Below are positions 16,455 to 26,089 of a DNA stretch of 64,000 bases, piece after piece. Under the pieces are notes generated by a model, which made no database searches, was not told where the DNA came from, and saw only the letters and a list, made by a program, of their open reading frames with translations. The stretch's first letter is position 1. Each line of letters begins with the position of its first letter. The position numbers and the translations under genes are program-made. The stretch lies in assembly GCF_003443675.1 (NCBI RefSeq), contig NZ_CP031963.1:4115501-4179500 (forward strand), given 5' to 3'. This DNA is from Aquimarina sp. BL5. Lineage in GTDB: Bacteria; Bacteroidota; Bacteroidia; Flavobacteriales; Flavobacteriaceae.

Positions 16455-18121
16455 TACAAGACGAAAAACAAATCAATTTTCCGTTTTCAGCGATTGTTGG
16501 TCAAGATGATTTTAAGCTAGCACTTATATTAAATTTGGTTGATCCTCTTATTGGAGGAGTATTAGCTATTGGTGATAAAGGAACCGGAAAAACCACGCTC
16601 ATTAGATCGCTAACAAATCTAATGAGTACTGAACAATCTTTTCCCTTTATTAATTTACCTATTGGTGTTTCTGAAGACAGACTTATCGGAAATATCGATT
16701 TAGAACAATTGATTAATGCTAAGAAAGAAGTTGTTAACTTAGGTTTAATGGCACAAGCACACCAAGGTGTTTTGTATGTAGATGAGGTGAACTTACTACA
16801 AGATTACCTTACAGACATTTTATTAGATGCAGCTGCTTCAGGTAGTTATTATGTAGAGCGCGAAGGCATGTCTCGTTATTTTAAAAGTCAATTTTGTTTA
16901 GTTGGTTCTATGAATCCTGAAGAAGGAAATGTAAGACCACAGCTTAAAGATCGTTTTGGATTAAGCGTACATATTACAACTCCTAGAGAGCTGGCAGTGC
17001 GTCAAAAAATTATCAAACAACGTTTTGAGTTTGATGATAACCCTGTAGAGTTTGTCGCTAATTATAAAAATAAAGATGAAGATATAGCGATGCAAATAGA
17101 AAGGGCTAAAAAGAATTTAAAATCCATAAAAATAAATGATTCAATTATAGAATATTGTAGTGCATTGGCTGTTCAGCATCAAGTAGAAGGTTTACGTGCA
17201 GATATTTTATTACTGAAAACTGCAAGAGCTTATGCTTCTTATTGGAATCAATCAGAAGTTACTACAGAAGACGTAGATAAAATTGCCGATTTTGTATTGA
17301 ACCATAGAAGTTCGAATCAGCATCAGAACCAGAAACAACCGAATCAAAACGAAAACGAGCAATCAAAAGAATCCCCTTCAAATGAAACGCTTTCTAAAGA
17401 AGAAAAAACACATATTCTAAGTCCATTAAACGAATTTAGAAAACCAAAAGACATAGCTACGAATACAATTGATAACGGTGCAAATTCAATTCAAAATAAT
17501 CAAGGAAATGTTACTGCTATCGATACAAAAAAGACGATAAGTCAATATATAGCGACAGATAAATTTGAATTAAAAACAAAAAGGAAAAGTAATCTTTTGA
17601 AGAAGCATCATATCTTTTTGATAGATTCTAGTGGCTCTATGATGAAAGATGAAATTATAGCATATGCTAAAGGTATCGTACATAAAATAGCTGAACAGTC
17701 GAAAAAACAACATACGCAATTCTCTATTGTTTCTTTATTTGATGGAGAAGCACAACATATTTTAAATCAAACAGGAATTTTAAAAGAAATTGAAACGGCA
17801 TTAATAGATCTTAAAACTGGAGGTAAGACCAATTTAATAGCTGGTTTTAAAAAAATAAAAGGAATTTGTTCAGATATAGCATTTCATCATCACCTTCATA
17901 TTATTACAGATGGGAAATTAAATGCGGAACATACTTTAGAAGATATAGTACTTGCTTTTCAGACGTATTGCAAAGGAATACATATCAATCAAATAATTGA
18001 TGCAGAAAAAGGAATGGTAAAAATTGGAGTTGCTCAAGAATTTGCGAAGCGTATTCAAGCTAATTATGAAATTTTAATGAGGACAACAGTTTCTGAAAGC
18101 CCAAAATATACCAAAGGATGA
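16451..18121 (+). CDS. Fused ChlI/ChlD-like AAA+ and VWA chelatase subunit
   Basis: A 556-residue protein joining the motor and scaffold functions of class I chelatases. The N-terminal AAA+ part has Walker A GDKGTGKT at residues 41-48, Walker B-like VLYVDEVNLL, the ChlI insert with SGSYYVEREGMSRYF, and sensor GSMNPEEG. A polar Gln/Asn-rich linker follows, about residues 283-340. The C-terminal VWA domain has the MIDAS motif DSSGSM at 392-397 and TGGKTNL. It probably powers CobN, encoded 3 kb downstream, in place of separate CobS and CobT chelatase subunits. Overlaps with the neighbouring genes are 4 bases. Confidence 0.88.
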   Translation: MIQDEKQINFPFSAIVGQDDFKLALILNLVDPLIGGVLAIGDKGTGKTTLIRSLTNLMSTEQSFPFINLPIGVSEDRLIGNIDLEQLINAKKEVVNLGLMAQAHQGVLYVDEVNLLQDYLTDILLDAAASGSYYVEREGMSRYFKSQFCLVGSMNPEEGNVRPQLKDRFGLSVHITTPRELAVRQKIIKQRFEFDDNPVEFVANYKNKDEDIAMQIERAKKNLKSIKINDSIIEYCSALAVQHQVEGLRADILLLKTARAYASYWNQSEVTTEDVDKIADFVLNHRSSNQHQNQKQPNQNENEQSKESPSNETLSKEEKTHILSPLNEFRKPKDIATNTIDNGANSIQNNQGNVTAIDTKKTISQYIATDKFELKTKRKSNLLKKHHIFLIDSSGSMMKDEIIAYAKGIVHKIAEQSKKQHTQFSIVSLFDGEAQHILNQTGILKEIETALIDLKTGGKTNLIAGFKKIKGICSDIAFHHHLHIITDGKLNAEHTLEDIVLAFQTYCKGIHINQIIDAEKGMVKIGVAQEFAKRIQANYEILMRTTVSESPKYTKG

Positions 18122-19434
18122 GCAGACAATTTATTATAGCTGCTCCAAGTAGTAATGCAGGTAAAACAACTGTTACTTTAGGATTATTACGGTTGCTTAA
18201 ACGAAAAGATGTTGATGTACAGTCTTTTAAAGTTGGTCCGGATTATATTGATCCAAAATTTCACGAATTGGCTAGTGGAAGAATAGGAGTCAATTTAGAT
18301 CTATTTATGATGGATCAAAATGAAATTAACACTAGTTTAAATTTCTATGGCCAGCATGCTGAAATTAATTGCATAGAAGGCGTGATGGGGTTGTTTGATG
18401 GTGCTAAAAAAGATACAGGGAGCACGGCCGAAATGGCAAAGAAATTACAAACTCCTGTTTTATTAGTAGTCGATGGAAAAGCAGTTGCGTATTCTGTGGC
18501 ACCGTTGATTCAAGGTTTTGTGAATTTTGATAAGGAGGTGAAAATCATGGGAGTTGTTTTTAATCGAGTAGGCTCCGAAAGACATTATACAATGCTTAAA
18601 GAAGCTTGCGAAGACATCAACGTAAAATGCTTTGGATATGTATCAAATTTGAAAAATATTGAAATTCCATCAAGACACTTAGGGTTAAACATACGCGACA
18701 TTGAAAAATTTGATAGTGTTATTGATCAAATTGCTACTGAATTAGATAAAACAGTGGATTGGAAAGCTATTTTAGAAGCCTCCAAACAAGTAGCGCCAAA
18801 AGTTAGTTCAGAAAAGAAACCAATAGACAACAAGAACATAAAATTTGCAGTCGCCAAAGACGAGGCTTTTAATTTTATATATCCTCAGCATATTACAGTA
18901 ATGCAAGAGGTAGGCGAAGTCATCTATTTTAGCCCTATACACGATGAGATGCTTCCTGATTGTGATTTTATCTATTTGCCTGGGGGTTATCCAGAATCTT
19001 ATTTAAGAGAATTGTCTAGCAATACAAAAATGCTTTCTAGTATTAAAGAATTTGCTCAAAATAATGGTCAGATCTATGCAGAATGTGGTGGAATGATGTA
19101 TTTAGGGAAATCTATGATATCTGAAGATAATGAAGCTTTTGTAATGGTGAATTATTTTGATTTTGAATCTTCTATGGCGAATAAAAAACTGCATTTAGGG
19201 TATCGTACTACTAGAATTAATGAGGTTGTTTATAAAGGACACGAATTCCATTATTCTAGTTTAATAAACGATACAGAAACAACCATAAAGGCAGGAATTA
19301 CAAATGCAAGAGGTGGTGACACAACCACTAAAATTCATAAAAAAAATAAAGTAATGGCTTCTTATGTACATCATTATTTTGGTACACCAGAAAAACTGTT
19401 ACAACTGATTAACGAAATAGATAACAGCATATGA
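18118..19434 (+). CDS. cbiA: Cobyrinic acid a,c-diamide synthase (CbiA/CobB)
   Basis: A 438-residue glutamine- and ATP-dependent amidase for the a and c carboxylates. The N-terminal domain has AAPSSNAGKTTVTLGLL and FKVGPDYIDPKFH. The middle shows NCIEGVMGLFDG. The glutamine amidotransferase domain has YLPGGYPE, AECGGMMYLG with the nucleophilic Cys, and YVHHYFG near the end. The order and length fit the family. It overlaps the adenosyltransferase gene by 4 bases. Confidence 0.95.
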   Translation: MSRQFIIAAPSSNAGKTTVTLGLLRLLKRKDVDVQSFKVGPDYIDPKFHELASGRIGVNLDLFMMDQNEINTSLNFYGQHAEINCIEGVMGLFDGAKKDTGSTAEMAKKLQTPVLLVVDGKAVAYSVAPLIQGFVNFDKEVKIMGVVFNRVGSERHYTMLKEACEDINVKCFGYVSNLKNIEIPSRHLGLNIRDIEKFDSVIDQIATELDKTVDWKAILEASKQVAPKVSSEKKPIDNKNIKFAVAKDEAFNFIYPQHITVMQEVGEVIYFSPIHDEMLPDCDFIYLPGGYPESYLRELSSNTKMLSSIKEFAQNNGQIYAECGGMMYLGKSMISEDNEAFVMVNYFDFESSMANKKLHLGYRTTRINEVVYKGHEFHYSSLINDTETTIKAGITNARGGDTTTKIHKKNKVMASYVHHYFGTPEKLLQLINEIDNSI

Positions 19435-20018
19435 AAATTTACACAAGAAAAGGAGACAAAGGAACTACCGGTGTTTTCGGAGGAAAAAGAACCTATAAAA
19501 ATTCCGCACGAATTGAATGTATCGGAACCTTGGATGAGGTAAATTCTACCATTGGGTTATTACGTGCTAAATTAGGGAATGATCACGAATGGCAACCTAA
19601 TTTACATCGTATTCAAAAAGATATGATGAATATCATGTCGCATTTAGCACGGCCATCAGATTCTAAAAAAGAAAATCCGAATCCAGAACCTAAAGATGGC
19701 GCTGAATTTTGTGAGCAGTGGTTAGACGAAATGGAAGATAGTATCAGTTCGCCATCGGATTATTTTTTGTTGCCAGGAGGGAACGAAATCTCTGCACTTT
19801 GTCATGTGTGTAGAACACAAATACGACGTGGAGAAAGAACCTTGGTTACCTTAATGCAAGAAGATCCTGAGTCTGTTCACGATTATATTATGAGTTACGT
19901 AAATCGGATGTCTGATTTATTTTTTACCATGGCTAGAGCAGAAATGGATAAGCACGGTGTTGCAGAAGAAAAATGGAACTTGTTTTTATATAAAAGAAAG
20001 AAGAAAACAACAACATAG
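19431..20018 (+). CDS. PduO-type corrinoid adenosyltransferase
   Basis: A 195-residue ATP:co(I)rrinoid adenosyltransferase that forms the upper cobalt-carbon bond. The N-terminus KIYTRKGDKGTTGVFGGKR is the PduO ATP-binding motif, followed by IECIGTLDEVNSTIGLLRA and later CRTQIRRGERTLV. These belong to the PduO/MMAB family, which is unrelated to CobO/BtuR. It follows CbiA, whose product is its expected substrate. The following gap to cobW is 66 bases. Confidence 0.93.
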   Translation: MKIYTRKGDKGTTGVFGGKRTYKNSARIECIGTLDEVNSTIGLLRAKLGNDHEWQPNLHRIQKDMMNIMSHLARPSDSKKENPNPEPKDGAEFCEQWLDEMEDSISSPSDYFLLPGGNEISALCHVCRTQIRRGERTLVTLMQEDPESVHDYIMSYVNRMSDLFFTMARAEMDKHGVAEEKWNLFLYKRKKKTTT

Positions 20019-20084
20019 TATTACGAATACAATATTAATAATGTAAACATACAATTCATCAGTAAGAACTTATAATTTAAAGAA

Positions 20085-21164
20085 ATGAATAAAATACCAA
20101 TTACCATAGTTACTGGATTTTTAGGCGTAGGAAAAACGACTTTAGTGCATAATATGTTAAAGAACGCCAACGGAAAACGCATTGCTGTTTTGGTAAATGA
20201 ATTTGGAGAAGTAGATGTAGATGGACAATTGATAGCTTCATCAGAATGTGGCGACGAGGATTGCAACTTAGTACAATTACCTAACGGATGTATTTGTTGC
20301 ACTGTACAAGAAGAGTTTTTACCGTCTATGCTACAACTGTTAGAACGCAAAGAAGAAATTGACCATATTGTTATAGAAACCTCTGGTTTGTCTATGCCTA
20401 AACCTTTAGTAAAGGCTGTAAATTGGCCAGATTTAAAACCTCATATTACTATAGACTCTGTAATTACTGTGGTAGATGCTGTTGGAATAGCTACAGGAGA
20501 AATTTGTGATAGAGAGCGTGTGCAAGCGCAACGTTTAGCGGATGATACGTTAGATCACGAAACACCTATTGAAGAATTGTTTTTGGACCAATTATCGTGT
20601 GCTGATTTAGTTTTGGTAAGTAAAAGAGATTTGGTGGATGATGAAAATTTTTCAACCATTACTAAAATAGTCACTGAGAAAGCAAGATCAAATACTAAAA
20701 TTGTTCCTATTGTAAAAGGAGAATTAGACAATGTTATTTTATTGGGTATTGGAGCTTCTGCAGAAGATGATGTGGATAACCGTCATTCTATTCACGAAGA
20801 GCATCATAAACAGGGACATCACCACCATCATAATGATGATATAAAAACGGTTTTATTAGAATATCCCGAAACAGCAGATATTAAAGGGTTAGTTAACGAT
20901 TTAAAAGCATTAGTAGAGCAACACGAAATTTATAGAATTAAAGGTTTTGTAAATATTCCTAACAAATCAATGCGTATGGTGTTACAAGGTGTAGGCGCAC
21001 GTTTTGATTATTATTTCGAAAGACCGTGGGGAGCTAATGAAGCTCGTAAAACAAGTTTAGTGGTTATTGGTAAAAACATAGAACTGACTGATGATAATGA
21101 AATAAAAAGTCATTCACATCACCACGATCATGAGCACGGACATTCGCATTCATATTCTCATTAA
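20085..21164 (+). CDS. cobW: CobW-family G3E GTPase metallochaperone
   Basis: A 359-residue P-loop GTPase with Walker A GFLGVGKTT at residues 9-17, the metal-binding CICCTV motif, and SKRD, which occupies the position of the G3E guanine-specificity motif. A His-rich insert (HEEHHKQGHHHHH) lies before the C-terminal domain, and the tail is also His-rich (HSHHHDHEHGHSHSYSH). CobW proteins are thought to deliver cobalt, and its place directly before cobN fits loading of the chelatase. The two His clusters would bind divalent metal. Confidence 0.92.
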   Translation: MNKIPITIVTGFLGVGKTTLVHNMLKNANGKRIAVLVNEFGEVDVDGQLIASSECGDEDCNLVQLPNGCICCTVQEEFLPSMLQLLERKEEIDHIVIETSGLSMPKPLVKAVNWPDLKPHITIDSVITVVDAVGIATGEICDRERVQAQRLADDTLDHETPIEELFLDQLSCADLVLVSKRDLVDDENFSTITKIVTEKARSNTKIVPIVKGELDNVILLGIGASAEDDVDNRHSIHEEHHKQGHHHHHNDDIKTVLLEYPETADIKGLVNDLKALVEQHEIYRIKGFVNIPNKSMRMVLQGVGARFDYYFERPWGANEARKTSLVVIGKNIELTDDNEIKSHSHHHDHEHGHSHSYSH

Positions 21165-21222
21165 TAAATAGTTTACAATACTACTAAAACAATAGTATTT
21201 AGGTTTACTAAAATCATAAAAA

Positions 21223-24200
21223 GTGCATTTAATATCTACAATACCAGGCGGCTGGAACCCTAATGATGAAGGTGTGTTCTATATAGATCAATCTCCAGGA
21301 GACATTGTTTTTTTGTCTTCGGCAGATTCTGATTTATTTATGATGAATAATGCTTATAAATTAATTCATAACGCAGTAGAAAATACATCTTCTTTTCGGT
21401 TTGCAAATCTTAGTTATTTCAAGCAAGAATTAACGATAGACACCTATATTGATGAGGTTATTTCATCAGCAAAAATAGTGGTGTTAAAATTGTTAGGAGG
21501 AAAAGCCTATTATAATTATTTGTGTAAAGCGGTTACCGAATGTTGCGAAGAAAACGATATTCAATTATTGTTTTTACCTGGTGATAATAAACCGGATTTA
21601 GAATTGATGCAATCTTCTAATATTCCGTTAAAAGATGTAGATTTAATCTGGAAGTACATACAAGCTGGTGGTATTGAAAATTGCCAAGCTGCTTTACAAT
21701 TAATTAGCAATAGAATTACAGATGCAACAGTAATACCTAATGCTATTAAAACCATTCCTGATTTATTTTTATATCACCCTGTAGCAGGAATTTACAATAC
21801 ACAAACATCACCAGCAACAAAAAAGCAAGCCATTATTTTTGGGTATCGCAGTTATTATCTATCCAATAATTTAGCACCTATTCATGCGATCATTGATGCC
21901 TTAGCTGCACAAGGAATCGATGCTGTTGTTGTAATGGCAGCAGGATATCGTGAACAAGATATCGAAAAACAAATTTTTAGTTTGTTGCAATTTCATCAAA
22001 TAACAAAACCTAAAATCATTATTAATACCACAGGTTTTAGTGTGCAAGGTTTTCATGATACCACACAAAGTTTGTTTGATGCGTTTAACGTACCCGTTAT
22101 TCAAGCTATTATGGGAAGCTGTAATCGAGAAAGTTGGCTCGAAGGAAATTTTGGGCTGCCACCTACCGATATCGCAATGAATATAGCTTTGCCAGAAGTG
22201 GATGGTAAAATTATATCGAAAGTCATTTCGTTTAAAGAATCCAAAGAAAAGGATACACTTACAGATTCTGAAATAGTTTCTTATGTGCCTAATGTAGAGG
22301 GTTGCCAGTTTGTTGCTGAAATGGCCAAAGCTTGGGTAAACTTGCGTCGAAAAACAAATGCAGAGAAAAGAATTGCATTAGTTTTGCCTAATTATCCTAA
22401 TAATAATAGTCGTTTGGCTAATGGTGTGGGGTTAGATACTCCACAAAGCACCTTGCAAATTTTAGCGCAATTGGCTCTTGAAAACTATGTATTAGCACCT
22501 GATTTTCCTAAAACAACCAAAGAGTTAATAGATAAATTAACTAACTCGGTTACGAATAGTTTAGAGACGATTAATACGTTAAATGAGCGCCATGCTATAA
22601 AATTAGAAGAAGCTGTTTTTTATCAATATTATAATCAACTATCAAAAACACTTCGAGATACCATAGAAGCACAATGGGGAAATCCAAATGAGTCTCCTAA
22701 TTATCAAAAAGGATATTTTTTAATTCCAGGATTTATTTCTGAAAACGTATTGGTAAGTATTCAACCAAGTAGGGGTTATAATTTAGACTTACAGGCAAGT
22801 TATCATTCACCAGATTTGCCACCACCACCGGCATATTTAGCTTATTATATTTGGTTACAACATTATTTTAAAGCCGATGCTTTAGTGCATATTGGTAAAC
22901 ATGGAAACTTAGAATGGTTACCCGGAAAAAGTGTAGCATTAAGTAAAGAAACTTGTTTTCCTGCTGCTATTCTAGGAGCGATTCCTCACTTTTATCCTTT
23001 TATTATTAATGATCCTGGAGAAGGAACGCAGGCAAAAAGAAGAAATCAAGCGATTATATTGGATCATTTGATACCGCCAATGACACGCGCAGAGAATTAT
23101 GGTGACTTACTAAAATTAGAACTTTTAATTGATGAGTTTTATGAATCTGCTTTAGTAGATAAAAGGAGAGCCTCATTAATTAAAAATAAAATAGAAACAC
23201 TAGTTAATGAAACCCATCTTAAAAGTGATTTAAATCAAGATGGAAAAGACATCGATGCTTTATTAGAGGTTATTGATGGATATTTATGTGAACTGAAGGA
23301 ATCTCAAATTAGAGGAGGATTGCATATTTTAGGAATGTTACCTAGACAAGAAAAATTAGTGGATTTAATTGTTGCTTTACATCGATTGTCACAAGGTAAT
23401 TTAAAAGGAATAACACAATGTTTAGCTGAGGATTTACAACTGAATTTTGATCCGATAGATGTTTCTTATGCGGATCGTTTTGAAAAAGAAATTTTCGGTA
23501 TTTTATGTCGTACATATGGTCAAGCAGTTGAGCTTCTGGAGAACAAAGCTAAAAACCTTGTCAGTCAATTGGTAAGTAATAATCAAAACGAAAACATAGG
23601 TGAATATACACAAGAAATATTAGCCTATATAAAACAATATACATTGCCTGTTTTACACAAAACAAGAAATGAAATTACACATTTAATTAAAGGATTAAAC
23701 GGGCAATACATTCCTGCTGGTGGATCTGGTGCTCCAACAAGGGGGCGGTTAGATATTTTACCTACCGGACGGAACTTTTATTCTGTAGATGTACGTACTG
23801 TCCCTTCAGAAGCTGCATATCAATTAGGAACAAAGAGTGCTCAGAATATAATTGACCGCTATTTACAAGAGAATGGTGAATACCCAACTTCTATAGGTTT
23901 ATCAGTTTGGGGAACTTCTACAATGCGCACCAGTGGTGATGATATTGCACAGGCTTTGGCTTTAATAGGAGTAAAACCCGTTTGGCAAGGAAGCAACAGA
24001 AGAGTTAAAGATTTTATAGTACTTTCTACCTTAGAATTGAAAAGACCTAGAGTAGATATAATGTTACGTATTTCTGGTTTTTTTAGGGATGCGTTTCCTG
24101 ATTTAATTTCCTTATTTAATTCCGCTGTTGAAAAAGTAGCTTCTTTAGATGAAACTGATGAACAAAACCCTATAAAAAAACGTTTTAATGAAGAAAAACA

Positions 24201-24969
24201 ACAATGGCGAGAAGAAGGACTAGATAAAAAGCAGGCTAATGAAAGAGCTTTGTATCGTGTGTTCGGATCGAAACCGGGAGCATATGGAGCTGGACTACAA
24301 GGGTTAATTGAAGGGAAAAACTGGACAACTTCAGATGATTTAGCGCAAGCATACATCAATTGGAGTGGTTATGCGTATTACGGAAAAAATAATAGTGGAA
24401 AATCTGCACACGAAACCTTTAAAAAACGATTGTCGAATATAGAAGTCGTGATGCAAAATCAAGATAATAGAGAACACGATATATTAGACTCTGATGATTA
24501 TTACCAATTTCAAGGAGGAATGACAGCTGCGGTGAATACCGTAAAAGGAAGTCAGCCAGAAACTTATTTTGGAGACCATTCAAGACCTGAAAACCCGAAG
24601 GTAAAATCATTAAAAGAAGAGTTGCTAAAAGTATTTCGCTCAAGAGTCGTAAATCCTAAATGGATGCAAGGTATGCAAGAACATGGTTACAAAGGTGCTT
24701 TCGAAATGGCAGCTACTATGGACTACCTTTTTGCTTATGATGCTACTACTAATTTAATAACCGATTTTATGTATGAGCAAATTACGGATGCTTATTTGTT
24801 TGATGAGCAAAACAAATCTTTTATATCAGCACATAATCCTTGGGCATTAAAAGATATGTCGGAACGTATGTTAGAGGCCATTCAAAGAGGTATGTGGGAG
24901 AATCCTTCAGAAGAAACTGTAGATCAATTAAAAGAGATTTATAAAAATTCGGATGCTATCATAGAATGA
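21223..24969 (+). CDS. cobN: Cobaltochelatase large subunit CobN
   Basis: A 1248-residue class I chelatase subunit, the size expected for CobN. The start is GTG at 21223: an in-frame TAA lies at 21217-21219, so nothing further upstream is available, and MHLISTIPGGWNP is a typical CobN opening. Conserved segments include GYRSYY, NTTGFS, KGYFLIPGF, HIGKHGNLEWLPGK, MTRAENYGDL, IPAGGSGAPTRGR with LPTGRNFYSVD, and WGTSTMRTSGDDIAQ. It would insert cobalt into hydrogenobyrinic acid a,c-diamide with the AAA/VWA protein encoded upstream. It is the last gene of the operon. Confidence 0.95.
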   Translation: MHLISTIPGGWNPNDEGVFYIDQSPGDIVFLSSADSDLFMMNNAYKLIHNAVENTSSFRFANLSYFKQELTIDTYIDEVISSAKIVVLKLLGGKAYYNYLCKAVTECCEENDIQLLFLPGDNKPDLELMQSSNIPLKDVDLIWKYIQAGGIENCQAALQLISNRITDATVIPNAIKTIPDLFLYHPVAGIYNTQTSPATKKQAIIFGYRSYYLSNNLAPIHAIIDALAAQGIDAVVVMAAGYREQDIEKQIFSLLQFHQITKPKIIINTTGFSVQGFHDTTQSLFDAFNVPVIQAIMGSCNRESWLEGNFGLPPTDIAMNIALPEVDGKIISKVISFKESKEKDTLTDSEIVSYVPNVEGCQFVAEMAKAWVNLRRKTNAEKRIALVLPNYPNNNSRLANGVGLDTPQSTLQILAQLALENYVLAPDFPKTTKELIDKLTNSVTNSLETINTLNERHAIKLEEAVFYQYYNQLSKTLRDTIEAQWGNPNESPNYQKGYFLIPGFISENVLVSIQPSRGYNLDLQASYHSPDLPPPPAYLAYYIWLQHYFKADALVHIGKHGNLEWLPGKSVALSKETCFPAAILGAIPHFYPFIINDPGEGTQAKRRNQAIILDHLIPPMTRAENYGDLLKLELLIDEFYESALVDKRRASLIKNKIETLVNETHLKSDLNQDGKDIDALLEVIDGYLCELKESQIRGGLHILGMLPRQEKLVDLIVALHRLSQGNLKGITQCLAEDLQLNFDPIDVSYADRFEKEIFGILCRTYGQAVELLENKAKNLVSQLVSNNQNENIGEYTQEILAYIKQYTLPVLHKTRNEITHLIKGLNGQYIPAGGSGAPTRGRLDILPTGRNFYSVDVRTVPSEAAYQLGTKSAQNIIDRYLQENGEYPTSIGLSVWGTSTMRTSGDDIAQALALIGVKPVWQGSNRRVKDFIVLSTLELKRPRVDIMLRISGFFRDAFPDLISLFNSAVEKVASLDETDEQNPIKKRFNEEKQQWREEGLDKKQANERALYRVFGSKPGAYGAGLQGLIEGKNWTTSDDLAQAYINWSGYAYYGKNNSGKSAHETFKKRLSNIEVVMQNQDNREHDILDSDDYYQFQGGMTAAVNTVKGSQPETYFGDHSRPENPKVKSLKEELLKVFRSRVVNPKWMQGMQEHGYKGAFEMAATMDYLFAYDATTNLITDFMYEQITDAYLFDEQNKSFISAHNPWALKDMSERMLEAIQRGMWENPSEETVDQLKEIYKNSDAIIE

Positions 24970-25063
24970 AATTCAACGAAAAAACTTAAAAAAAATAAAA
25001 AATGAAGTTAGAAATAGAGCTTTGCTAAAAGTCAAATAATTGAAAATCATTTTTTTAATGCAT

Positions 25064-25093
25064 AAAAAAACCCGAACATTTGTTCGGGTTTTT
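25064..25093. terminator. Bidirectional intrinsic terminator
   Basis: AAAAAAACCCGAAC, a 4-base loop and GTTCGGGTTTTT form a 7-bp GC-containing stem extended by A/T pairs, with a T run on both strands. It can stop the cobalamin operon on the plus strand and tRNA-Phe on the minus strand. Confidence 0.88.
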
Positions 25094-25097
25094 AAGG

Positions 25098-25170
25098 TGG
25101 TGCCTCCAGGAATCGAACCAGGGACACAAGGATTTTCAGTCCTTTGCTCTACCAACTGAGCTAAGGCACC
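25098..25170 (-). tRNA. tRNA-Phe (GAA)
   Basis: Read on the minus strand this is a 73-nt cloverleaf. The acceptor stem pairs GGTGCCT with AGGCACC, the D arm is GCTCAGTTGGTAGAGC, the anticodon loop CTGAAAA gives anticodon GAA, and the T arm contains GGTTCGATTCC. The discriminator is A. Genomic bases after it are CCT, so the 3' CCA is not fully encoded. Confidence 0.97.
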
Positions 25171-25186
25171 TTGCTGTAAGCGGATG

Positions 25187-25194
25187 CAAATATA
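25187..25194 (-). promoter_or_regulatory. -7 promoter box of tRNA-Phe
   Basis: On the minus strand this reads TATATTTG, an exact match to TAnnTTTG, 17 bases upstream of the mature tRNA 5' end. Its position is right for transcription starting a few bases before the tRNA. Confidence 0.6.
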
Positions 25195-25242
25195 TAACGC
25201 TTTTTTTAATCCTCAAAAGAAAAATTTAAAAAAATCGTTTTG

Positions 25243-25250
25243 TACTTTTG
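25243..25250 (+). promoter_or_regulatory. -7 promoter box of the coaX-lptC operon
   Basis: TACTTTTG fits TAnnTTTG. It lies about 108 bases before the coaX start, in the only non-coding gap upstream of that gene. A -33 TTTG is not clear at the usual spacing. Confidence 0.5.
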
Positions 25251-25357
25251 CAAATTCACAATTAAAGTATGTAACGGTCTGTAATATTTAATGTTGTAAA
25301 TAATAAATTATTATTACGAATTGTACTTGCCTCTATAAAAACACTAAATAAGGACAG

Positions 25358-26089
25358 ATGAATCTGGTTATTGATGTCGGTAATACCTCTATAAAAATTG
25401 GCGTTTTTCTAGAGACTTCCATGATTCATAAAGAAACCTTGAAGTCAGAAAATTTTAACAACGTAATACAAAAGGTTAGAAATGGTTATCCATTAATAAA
25501 ACGGAGTATACTATCTTCTGTTTCGAATATTAAGGAAGAAGATGTTATTCTTCTCAAAAGCTTATTTGATGTATCAGTTTTGGATCACACCCTGATGATG
25601 CCTTTTAAAAACTTATATGCTACACCAACAACGTTGGGTGTAGATAGATTAGCTTTAGTAGCTGCATCTGTTCATCAGTTCCCTGCAAAGGACGCGTTAA
25701 TAATAGATGCAGGAACGTGTATTACTTATGATTTTAAAAATAAAAAAGAAGAATATTTAGGTGGAGCCATCGCGCCTGGTCTCAGATTAAGATATACGAG
25801 TTTAAATAGTTTTACTTCGAAATTACCCTTATTAGAACTTGAATCTCCAAAAAACCATATCGGAGATACTACAAATGAAGCGATACACTCTGGAGTTGTG
25901 AACGGTGTGTTATACGAAATTGAAGGGGCAATTGCAGAATATTGCAACACTTACCCCAATTTAACAGTTATTTTAACCGGAGGAGATGCACATTTTTTGT
26001 CTAAAAGATTAAAAAATAGCATATTTGCCACCTCTAATTTTTTATTGGAGGGACTAAATCACATTTTAGCTTTTAATAATAGTCAATGA
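25358..26089 (+). CDS. coaX: Type III pantothenate kinase CoaX
   Basis: CoaX phosphorylates pantothenate, the first step of coenzyme A synthesis. The 243-residue protein has the ASKHA phosphate-binding motif DVGNTSIKIG at the N-terminus, TTLGVDRLALVAA and DAGTCITYD for the second phosphate loop, GGAIAPGLRLR, and ILTGGDAHFL near the end. This is the short type III form typical of the phylum. Its stop overlaps the next start (ATGA), so it heads the operon. Confidence 0.95.
   Translation: MNLVIDVGNTSIKIGVFLETSMIHKETLKSENFNNVIQKVRNGYPLIKRSILSSVSNIKEEDVILLKSLFDVSVLDHTLMMPFKNLYATPTTLGVDRLALVAASVHQFPAKDALIIDAGTCITYDFKNKKEEYLGGAIAPGLRLRYTSLNSFTSKLPLLELESPKNHIGDTTNEAIHSGVVNGVLYEIEGAIAEYCNTYPNLTVILTGGDAHFLSKRLKNSIFATSNFLLEGLNHILAFNNSQ

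Noticed and set aside
20759..21164. His-rich stretches in CobW considered as tandem-repeat expansion or CRISPR-like repeat
   Set aside because: They are in-frame His codon clusters within a normal G3E GTPase and lack regular DNA repeat units.
23859..24359. 166-codon minus-strand frame opposite cobN
   Set aside because: Antisense shadow within a highly conserved part of cobN.
24973..25155. 60-codon minus-strand frame beginning VEQRTENPCVPGSIPGGTT
   Set aside because: It is a translation of the tRNA-Phe gene and its terminator, a common annotation artefact.
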